DNA of 16,025 nucleotides, from NCBI GenBank assembly GCA_049509675.1, contig JBEKZQ010000088.1, positions 1 through 16,025 on the forward strand, written 5' to 3'. The stretch comes from JBEKZQ01 sp049509675. GTDB lineage: Bacteria > Planctomycetota > Planctomycetia > Pirellulales > Thermoguttaceae. Below, piece after piece: positions 6,961 through 16,025 of the stretch. A program made the translations under genes and the position numbers. Position 1 is the first letter of the stretch. Each line of letters opens with the position of its first letter. The notes beneath the pieces were generated by a model. It made no database searches. It saw nothing but the letters and a program-made list of their open reading frames with translations, and was not told where the DNA came from.

Positions 6961-7545
6961 ATGCGTATCACTGCCCTGGTTGCCGCGACCCTGTTGCTCC
7001 CGAGCGTACTGCTTGCCCAGGACGCTCCGAGGGCCGCTGAGAAGTTCGTCAGCCTCTTCGACGGCAAAACGCTCGCCGGCTGGAAAGTCGAGAACTGCCA
7101 GGTCGAGGTTCGCGACGGCTGCATCTTCCTCAAGGGCGGCAACGGCTGGCTGCGAGCCGAAAAGACCTACGGCGATTTCGTCCTGGAGTTGGATTGGAAG
7201 GCCCTCAAGAAGGAGCAGTACGACTCGGGCGTTTTCATCCGTGCGGTGCCGCCCGCCGGATCGTCTCCCTGGCCCGAACGCAACCAGGTCAATCTGCGCC
7301 AGGACCTCATGGGCAACATCGCGGAATATAAGGGAGCGGTCCCTCGTGCCGACCTAGTCAAGCCGGGCGCCTGGAACCATTTCCGACTGGTCGTCGTCGG
7401 CAAGACAGCCGAGTTGCTGATCAACGGCAAGCAGGCATGGAAGATCGACGACCTCACTCCGGCCACTGGTCTGATCGGTCTACAGTGTGAAGTGCCCGGC
7501 GGCGGGCAGTTCCTCGTCCGCAACGTTCGCATCAGCCAGCGGTAG
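6961..7545 (+). CDS. Secreted DUF1080 (3-keto-disaccharide hydrolase domain) protein
   Basis: The 194-aa protein starts with a signal peptide of about 19 residues (MRITALVAATLLLPSVLLA, then QDAP), so it should be exported. The mature part is a single DUF1080 domain, a concanavalin-like beta-sandwich: FVSLFDGKTLAGWK at about 29-42, GDFVLELDWK (72-81), SGVFIRAV and WNHFRLVVVG (about 139-148), and a C-terminal VRNVRI strand. DUF1080 proteins are very numerous in planctomycetes and are thought to act on carbohydrates; the substrate here is not visible. The ATG at 6961 has GGAG (6948-6951) 9 nt before it. It is the only plus-strand gene in the window, divergent from hisA and convergent with rpsG, with 48 bp between the stop codons. 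Confidence 0.87.
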   Translation: MRITALVAATLLLPSVLLAQDAPRAAEKFVSLFDGKTLAGWKVENCQVEVRDGCIFLKGGNGWLRAEKTYGDFVLELDWKALKKEQYDSGVFIRAVPPAGSSPWPERNQVNLRQDLMGNIAEYKGAVPRADLVKPGAWNHFRLVVVGKTAELLINGKQAWKIDDLTPATGLIGLQCEVPGGGQFLVRNVRISQR

Positions 7546-7593
7546 CAACCAATCCCGCAGCGGCCGGGTTCGGCGGTGGTCAAGACCTGCGGC

Positions 7594-8064
7594 CTACCAG
7601 GCGAAGTGGGCAAAGGCCTTGTTGGCATCGGCCATGCGATGGACGTTCTCGCGGCGGGTGACGGCGGCCCCTTCGCGGTTGTACGCGGAGAGCAACTCGG
7701 AGGCCAGCTTCTCCTGCATGGGCCGGCCCTTCTTCTCCCGGCAGGCCATGAGGATCCAGCGGATCGCCAGCGACTGCTGCCGGGTCTTGTTGACTTGCAT
7801 CGGCACCTGGTACGAGGCACCGCCCACGCGCTTGGACCGAACCTCGATATTCGGCTTGACGTTCTCGACTGCCTGCGTGAAGACCTCGATCGGCTCGACG
7901 TCCTTGATCTTCTGGCCGATGATCTCCAGGGCGCCGTAAAAGACGTTCTGGGCGACACTCTTCTTGCCGCTGTACATCAGGCAATTGACAAACTTGCTCG
8001 CCAACAGCGACCCGTATTGCGGATCGGGGGCGAGTTGCTCTCGACTGGCAGTGATATGGCCCAT
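7594..8064 (-). CDS. rpsG: Small ribosomal subunit protein S7
   Basis: S7 binds the 3' major domain of 16S rRNA and starts assembly of the 30S head. The 156-aa product has typical S7 blocks: MGHITASREQLAPDP at the start, LASKFVNCLMYSGKKSVAQ (21-39), GGASYQVPMQV, and the C-terminal REGAAVTRRENVHRMADANK ending FAHFAW. Length and ends match the family. It follows rpsL by 69 bp on the same strand and is presumably cotranscribed with it. The usual next genes, fusA and tuf, are absent. The ATG at 8064 has no clear Shine-Dalgarno sequence, but the protein alignment fixes the start. Confidence 0.95.
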   Translation of the reverse strand: MGHITASREQLAPDPQYGSLLASKFVNCLMYSGKKSVAQNVFYGALEIIGQKIKDVEPIEVFTQAVENVKPNIEVRSKRVGGASYQVPMQVNKTRQQSLAIRWILMACREKKGRPMQEKLASELLSAYNREGAAVTRRENVHRMADANKAFAHFAW

Positions 8065-8133
8065 AGGAAAATACGTGGATGATGGATAAGGAATCGGTAC
8101 GGCACAGGGCCGCCGCGTCCCCGTTGGCTTAAG

Positions 8134-8502
8134 CTAGGATTTCTTCGCCCCGTAGCGGCTGCGCGACTGCTTGCGGCCCTCGACACCCAGGGTATCCAGG
8201 GCGCCGCGGACGACCTGATAGCGCACGCCCGGCAAATCGCGGACACGACCACCGCGCACCAGCACGATGGAGTGCTCTTGCAGGCTATGACCTTCGCCCG
8301 GGATGTACACGGTCACTTCTTTCCCGTTGGAAAGGCGCACGCGGGTAATCTTCCGCAAGGCCGAATTCGGCTTCTTGGGGGTCATGGTCTTCACTTGCAG
8401 GCACACGCCGCGTTTCTGCGGGCAGCCGGTCAGCACGGGCGCTTTGGTGTACCGCCGCTGATAGCGTCGCGGTTTCCGCACTAATTGATTGATCGTAGGC
8501 AT
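8134..8502 (-). CDS. rpsL: Small ribosomal subunit protein S12
   Basis: S12 sits at the decoding centre of the 30S subunit and controls accuracy. The 122-aa product starts MPTINQLVRKPRR and contains TPKKPNSALRK (41-51, Lys43 and Lys44 kept), YIPGEGHSLQEHS and GGRVRDLPGVRY (84-95), ending in SRSRYGAKKS. Position 88, Lys in E. coli with the same numbering, is Arg here (codon CGC). A Lys-to-Arg change at this site is a known streptomycin-resistance mutation in other bacteria. The gene follows rpoC on the same strand, but a 279-bp gap with a mobile-element-like repeat separates them, so it probably has its own promoter. No strong Shine-Dalgarno sequence precedes the ATG. Confidence 0.96.
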   Translation of the reverse strand: MPTINQLVRKPRRYQRRYTKAPVLTGCPQKRGVCLQVKTMTPKKPNSALRKITRVRLSNGKEVTVYIPGEGHSLQEHSIVLVRGGRVRDLPGVRYQVVRGALDTLGVEGRKQSRSRYGAKKS

Positions 8503-8565
8503 CAGCTCAGGGTCTCGATGGGGTGTTCTTACTGTCAGCGGTTGGGATCATTGCAAACCGCGCGA

Positions 8566-8599
8566 AGTATAATTCTTGCAGATTTTCCGCCGCCGTCAA
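8566..8599 (-). promoter_or_regulatory. Weak candidate promoter region for rpsL-rpsG
   Basis: The minus strand carries TTGACG (8594-8599) and further on AATTATACT, with TATACT at 8566-8571. The spacing between TTGACG and TATACT is 22 nt, longer than the usual 16-18, so the pairing is doubtful. A promoter is expected somewhere in 8503-8661 because a palindromic element separates rpsL from rpoC. Confidence 0.25.
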
Positions 8600-8661
8600 G
8601 GGGGGCTTCCACGAGGAAGAACCGTGAAACCGCAGGCGATCGATTCCGTGGCATGGTTCTA

Positions 8662-8781
8662 CTAGTGGTCTGTCCAACTTGAGCTTACGGGTGCCACGGT
8701 TGGCTTGTCCAACCGTGTTTCCAGCACTGCTGGGCAAGCCAGCAGTGGCACCCAACCGGTAATGTCGAAATGCACAGACCA

Positions 8782-8785
<4 letters not shown>
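8662..8785. mobile_element. 124-bp MITE-like element with 12-bp terminal inverted repeats and two inner hairpins
   Basis: CTAGTGGTCTGT (8662-8673) and ACAGACCACTAG (8774-8785) are perfect 12-bp terminal inverted repeats. Inside, GGGTGC (8689-8694) pairs with GCACCC (8748-8753). This inner stem encloses two perfect 9-bp hairpins: CACGGTTGG/CCAACCGTG (8695-8703, 8709-8717; loop CTTGT) and CACTGCTGG/CCAGCAGTG (8725-8733, 8739-8747; loop GCAAG). The two hairpins are imperfect inverted copies of each other, so the whole can fold as a cloverleaf or as one long hairpin. The rpoC stop codon (CTA at 8782-8784) lies in the right end. There is no coding capacity, so any movement would need a transposase in trans. 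I recall the inner GGGTGCCAC...GTGGCACCC part as a frequent planctomycete repeat. Confidence 0.82.
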
Positions 8786-13149
<4,364 letters not shown>

Positions 13150-13158
13150 ACCAGATAC

Positions 13159-13165
13159 CCTCCTT
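13159..13165 (-). promoter_or_regulatory. Strong Shine-Dalgarno sequence of rpoC
   Basis: AAGGAGG on the minus strand lies 9 nt before the ATG at 13149. It fixes the rpoC start and shows that rpoC translation does not depend on coupling to the cassette gene that ends 83 bp upstream. Confidence 0.8.
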
Positions 13166-13232
13166 TTCCGTGTCTTGTGACGGCCGGAAGCCTCGATTGC
13201 AACAGGCAACCACTCGCAACCCCAATTTCGAA

Positions 13233-13760
13233 TCAGCCTTCCAAAGCACCCCTTGTTTCCCCCGCACGCCCCTCGGCGTTTTGCCGAAGGGCCTCCTGAA
13301 GTCGACGTTGCCAGTCCTTGTCCGTTCGCTGAAACAACAACTCCATTTCGACCCGCCCACTACATGCCCTCGCGACAGATATGTCGTAGTCGCCGCCCAG
13401 CCGAATCTCGACAACCGAGTTCGCCAACGGCACCTTATCCCATTCTGGAAAATCCGCTTTTACGACTGCCAAAAGCTTCAACTTCTCTTTCCGCGACAAC
13501 GGATGTCGATCTCCGGAGGACATGACAACAATCCCCGGGTGGGTGGCCGGCATTTCACTTGCATGGTCACGCTTCATACGCACATCCGATGTCAACAAAG
13601 GCGCATCAAGGGTTGACAACCACCGCAGGATTTCGTCATCCTTTACCGCCTTATTGCGCATCGCCACCGGAAACCGATGCAACTCCGCTCGGCCCTCTTT
13701 CTGACATTCGTCCTTCAGCTTCCTTGAATTGGTGCATTCATCGAGTTGGAAAGCACGCAT
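13233..13760 (-). CDS. PIN-like (DUF5615-type) putative toxin nuclease
   Basis: The 175-aa protein starts MRAFQLDECTNSRKL. The pattern fits DUF5615-like PIN proteins: an LDE at the end of the first strand (Asp7), an acidic group DDEIL (41-45), then PLLTSDVRM (54-62, Asp59), matching the LLTxDxDF strand, and PGIVVM (75-80). PIN nucleases use three or four such acidic residues to bind Mg and cut RNA. The C-terminal 60 or so residues are charged and I do not recognise them. The start overlaps the end of the DUF433 gene by 46 bp in another frame, the arrangement expected of an antitoxin-toxin pair with coupled translation. No good Shine-Dalgarno sequence precedes it. It lies 83 bp upstream of rpoC. 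The family call is by motif and partner; toxicity is inference. Confidence 0.62.
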   Translation of the reverse strand: MRAFQLDECTNSRKLKDECQKEGRAELHRFPVAMRNKAVKDDEILRWLSTLDAPLLTSDVRMKRDHASEMPATHPGIVVMSSGDRHPLSRKEKLKLLAVVKADFPEWDKVPLANSVVEIRLGGDYDISVARACSGRVEMELLFQRTDKDWQRRLQEALRQNAEGRAGETRGALEG

Positions 13761-14236
13761 TGGCGTTGAACGGCTCTTCCAAGGGGCGAGTCCAAGAGCG
13801 ACGCGATACCGTGTAGCGACGTTGCGATCAGGTCACGATCGATTTCCAAATCATCTGCGACCTCCGATAACCGCTCGTCGTCAGCAAGCTCAACCAGAAT
13901 TTGAGAAACAGGGATCCTTGTTCCGCGCAGGACCGGCACCCCACTGCGAATGTCGGGATCCACATCCAGCGCATGGGAAAGCTGTCGCAACGCTCGGAGC
14001 AGGCAACATGCCATGTCGTTCGACGCCGGCGCGTCATGAATAATGGAAAGGTCTCCGCCCCAAGCACAAATCTCCAGTTTCTTACTATAGATAATCGTGG
14101 AAAGGACGCGTTTGCGAGACTCCTTGAAAGCGATGTTCAGTTGATGCGTCTCGCCGTACACAACCAGCCCAGCCCAATCACGAAGGCCCCGATCTCCGCC
14201 TACAGAAGGGTAATTCGCGCCCGTTGAACGCTTCAT
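13715..14236 (-). CDS. DUF433 (VapB45-like antitoxin) protein with extra N-terminal domain
   Basis: The 173-aa protein has a DUF433 domain at about residues 93-149: DPDIRSGVPVLRGTRIPVSQ, then ILVELADDERLSEVADDLEID and a final helix. DUF433 is a winged-helix-like antitoxin domain, usually 70-80 aa, often paired with DUF5615 PIN toxins, as here. The first 90 residues do not belong to it and I do not recognise them. They look like a small beta-rich domain (GLVVYGETHQLNIAF, VLSTIIYSKKLEICAW) followed by a helix (ACCLLRALRQLSHALD). The ATG at 14236 has AAGGGG (14247-14252) 10 nt upstream and comes 3 nt after the stop of the preceding gene, so both are surely in one operon. The C-terminal end overlaps the PIN gene. 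It may bind and repress its own promoter, as antitoxins often do, but no operator was identified. Confidence 0.72.
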   Translation of the reverse strand: MKRSTGANYPSVGGDRGLRDWAGLVVYGETHQLNIAFKESRKRVLSTIIYSKKLEICAWGGDLSIIHDAPASNDMACCLLRALRQLSHALDVDPDIRSGVPVLRGTRIPVSQILVELADDERLSEVADDLEIDRDLIATSLHGIASLLDSPLGRAVQRQCVLSNSMNAPIQGS

Positions 14237-14239
14237 CTG

Positions 14240-14932
14240 TCAAATTCCCCTTACCGAGGGTTCTGGCAATACGGTCGCCTTCAACGTCGGCAATTGCTTG
14301 GCCACGGCCTGCGCCTTGCGTACGGCCCTTTCGCAGGCGATTCGCAATCCCTCGATATCGTCGGTATCCAAAATGAAAGTAATCATGGATTGCTGCCCGA
14401 GTCCGTCGGTATACTGAATCGCGAGGGTGTGTGTTACTACGCTCTCGAGGATGTTATCACCCGACTTGTCGAACACCGGGCGCACATCAGTGATCAGCCT
14501 TGACCGAACAAGTGACCGTTCGTGCGAGTAGGCAAGCTGGTGTGCCTTCGCGGAGACAAGGATGGAGTGATCCTCATCAATACTATCCAAGACTTTACAA
14601 AGGCTCTCCTTCGCAGCAGACCAATCGTCTCCATGGGCCCTTAACCATTCTTCATCGAGCCTGTCGCCCAAGAATCGCACCGCAGCAGCAGAGTCTAATT
14701 GCAGGTTCCTCTGAAGGGTCTTGATATTCCAGATCCCGTCAAGCGCGTCCTGCACTTGCGACTCCGGCAGACCTACCCCACTCGCGACCGCTCTCGCGAG
14801 CGCAAAGATACTTCCCGCTGGACCTAGCTTTGACGCCAACTCCACAACCTCTACAATGCGCGACCCAATCGCGGCCAAGGCCAAAAGGTCTTCTTGGGCA
14901 GCCGTGTTGTCCAATAGTACACTTGGCATCAT
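14240..14932 (-). CDS. Uncharacterised 230-aa protein, first gene of the rpoB-rpoC cassette
   Basis: I do not recognise this protein with confidence. It is soluble, without a signal peptide or membrane segment. Residues 10-115 are mostly helical (EDLLALAAIGSRIVEVVELA, WLRAHGDDWSAAKESL). A second part from about 125 contains AKAHQLAYSHERSLVRSRL, TDVRPVF (148-154), a strand pair VVTHTLAIQY and SMITFILDTDDI, and a closing helix IEGLRIACERAVRKAQAVAK. This C-terminal strand-helix end faintly recalls a COMM domain, which is only a guess. The ATG at 14932 (or 14929) follows GGAG (14938-14941); the frame extends to a TTG at 14968 with no support. It ends 3 nt before the DUF433 start and is probably the third component of the module or an accessory regulator. 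It begins 94 bp after rpoB. Confidence 0.7.
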   Translation of the reverse strand: MMPSVLLDNTAAQEDLLALAAIGSRIVEVVELASKLGPAGSIFALARAVASGVGLPESQVQDALDGIWNIKTLQRNLQLDSAAAVRFLGDRLDEEWLRAHGDDWSAAKESLCKVLDSIDEDHSILVSAKAHQLAYSHERSLVRSRLITDVRPVFDKSGDNILESVVTHTLAIQYTDGLGQQSMITFILDTDDIEGLRIACERAVRKAQAVAKQLPTLKATVLPEPSVRGI

Positions 14933-15026
14933 TGAGTCTCCATTTTTTGTCTTCAAATTGCGATGCAAAAGGGCTCTACGGTGACGGTTCTTGGCCTCCG
15001 TCTGCTTTCTGTGCCGGATGCCGTTC

Positions 15027-16025
15027 TTACACCCGGGCCTTCTCCAGTTGCATGTTCAGTCCCAGGCCGCGGATTTCGTTGGTCAACACGTCGAAGCTCG
15101 CGGGGGTGCCGGCCTCCAACGTGTTCTCGCCCTTGACCATCGATTCGTAAATCTTGGTGCGTCCTTCCACGTCGTCGCTCTTGACGGTCAACAGTTCCTG
15201 GAGGATGTAGGCCGCGCCGTAGGCCTCCAGGGCCCAGACTTCCATTTCCCCGAAGCGCTGACCGCCGAAGCGGGCCTTGCCGCCCAATGGTTGCTGGGTA
15301 ATGAGCGAGTAGGGTCCGGTGCTGCGGGCATGGACCTTGTCGTCGACCAGGTGGTGCAGTTTCATCATGTAGATGAAGCCGACCGTGGATTGCTGCTCGA
15401 ACGGCTCGCCGGTGCGGCCGTCGTAGAGTTGGGCCTTGCCGCTGACGGGCAGGCCGGCCTCTTCCAGCGCCTTGCGGATGGAGGCCTCGTCCGCCCCGTC
15501 GAAGATGGGCGTAATGGCCTGGAAGCCCAGCTTGGCCCCCGCCCAGCCGAGGTGCGTCTCCAGGATCTGGCCCACGTTCATACGACTGGGCACGCCCAGC
15601 GGATTGAGCATGATCTGCACCGGCGTGCCGTCGGCCAGGAAGGGCATGTCCTCGCGGGGCAAGATTTTGGCGATCACGCCCTTGTTGCCGTGCCGGCCGG
15701 CCATCTTGTCGCCCACCGAGATCACGCGCTTGGCGGCCAAATAGACCTTGACCATTTGCAATACGCCGGAGCGCAGCTCGTCGCCGCGCTTCATGGAGTT
15801 CAACACGCGATCGCGGGCGTCGATGGCCGCTTCCACCGCCGGCCAGTAGCTCTTGTAGGCTTTCTCAGCCATCGCCCGCCGCGCGGGCGGAACCCTGCCC
15901 TGGCCGTCGCGCAGATCCAGCCCGTCCAGATTGAATTGCTGGGCTTGCTCGGCCAGGTAGCGGTGGTCCTGTCCCTCGACCAGCGGACTGCCGTTCTTAT
16001 CGGTGAGTTTCTTCTTGGTGGCCTC
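15027..16025 (-). CDS. rpoB: RNA polymerase beta subunit, C-terminal part, cut by window edge
   Basis: The frame is open from the right edge to a TAA at 15027-15029, 332 residues of the C-terminal portion. Recognisable beta blocks are KRGDELRSGVLQMVKVYLA, SVGDKMAGRHGNKG with its active-site lysines, ADGTPVQIMLNPLGVPSRMN, GQILETHLGWA, and the C-terminal clamp region GGKARFGGQRFGEMEVWALE followed by LQELLTVKSDDVEGR. It is transcribed toward rpoC. Its stop is followed not by rpoC but by 94 bp and then the cassette gene at 14932. The end LNMQLEKARV looks like a natural beta C-terminus, so the cassette has not truncated it. Confidence 0.97.
   Translation of the reverse strand, partial: EATKKKLTDKNGSPLVEGQDHRYLAEQAQQFNLDGLDLRDGQGRVPPARRAMAEKAYKSYWPAVEAAIDARDRVLNSMKRGDELRSGVLQMVKVYLAAKRVISVGDKMAGRHGNKGVIAKILPREDMPFLADGTPVQIMLNPLGVPSRMNVGQILETHLGWAGAKLGFQAITPIFDGADEASIRKALEEAGLPVSGKAQLYDGRTGEPFEQQSTVGFIYMMKLHHLVDDKVHARSTGPYSLITQQPLGGKARFGGQRFGEMEVWALEAYGAAYILQELLTVKSDDVEGRTKIYESMVKGENTLEAGTPASFDVLTNEIRGLGLNMQLEKARV

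Noticed and set aside
13150..13209. Upstream extension of rpoC (20 codons)
   Set aside because: AAGGAGG 9 nt before the ATG at 13149 and the family N-terminus fix the shorter start.
13253..14227. Plus-strand frames opposite the cassette genes
   Set aside because: They are short, composition-driven and without start signals, while the minus strand has coupled genes with recognisable domains.

Overview
The window looks like a chromosomal segment of a planctomycete (Planctomycetota, probably a Pirellula-like lineage). This is inference from several signs: high-GC DNA; a secreted DUF1080 / 3-keto-disaccharide hydrolase-type protein, a family strongly expanded in that phylum; an rpsL-rpsG pair with no fusA or tuf behind it; and many dispersed palindromic repeats at gene ends. 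Nearly all genes lie on the minus strand and are read from high to low coordinates. The only plus-strand gene I accept is at 6961-7545.

Right part (8134-16025) is the RNA polymerase / ribosomal region, in order of transcription: the 3' end of rpoB (entering from the right edge), a three-gene accessory cassette (14932-13233), rpoC, a 124-bp palindromic mobile-element-like repeat that contains the rpoC stop codon, then rpsL and rpsG. The cassette is the most striking thing in the window. rpoB and rpoC are normally adjacent, but here about 1.9 kb separates them. That gap holds an unrecognised 230-aa protein, a DUF433 (VapB45-like antitoxin) protein with an extra N-terminal domain, and an overlapping PIN-like (DUF5615-type) putative toxin. 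All three read in the same direction as rpoBC and have visibly lower GC. It looks like a toxin-antitoxin-type module carried inside the RNA polymerase operon.

Middle part (2598-7545): the DUF1080 gene on the plus strand converges on rpsG and diverges from hisA. hisA is followed by a divergent EF-G paralogue (FusA2-like, Tyr in place of the switch II His) and an EpsC-type serine O-acetyltransferase.

Left part (1-2597): a large ABC-2-type permease with two homologous halves, a perfect 27-bp inverted repeat behind it, and, at the left edge, the N-terminus of a REP-associated (Y1, IS200-like) transposase that runs out of the window.

Palindromes lie close behind most minus-strand genes, and they belong to different sequence families: 384-450 (permease), 2549-2571 (serine acetyltransferase), 3716-3741 (EF-G-like), 5981-6032 (hisA; a relative lies at 3561-3637) and 8662-8785 (rpoC). 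In hisA and rpoC the stop codon itself lies inside the repeat. I saw no tRNA, rRNA or CRISPR array. No database search was possible: family names rest on recognised motifs and typical lengths.
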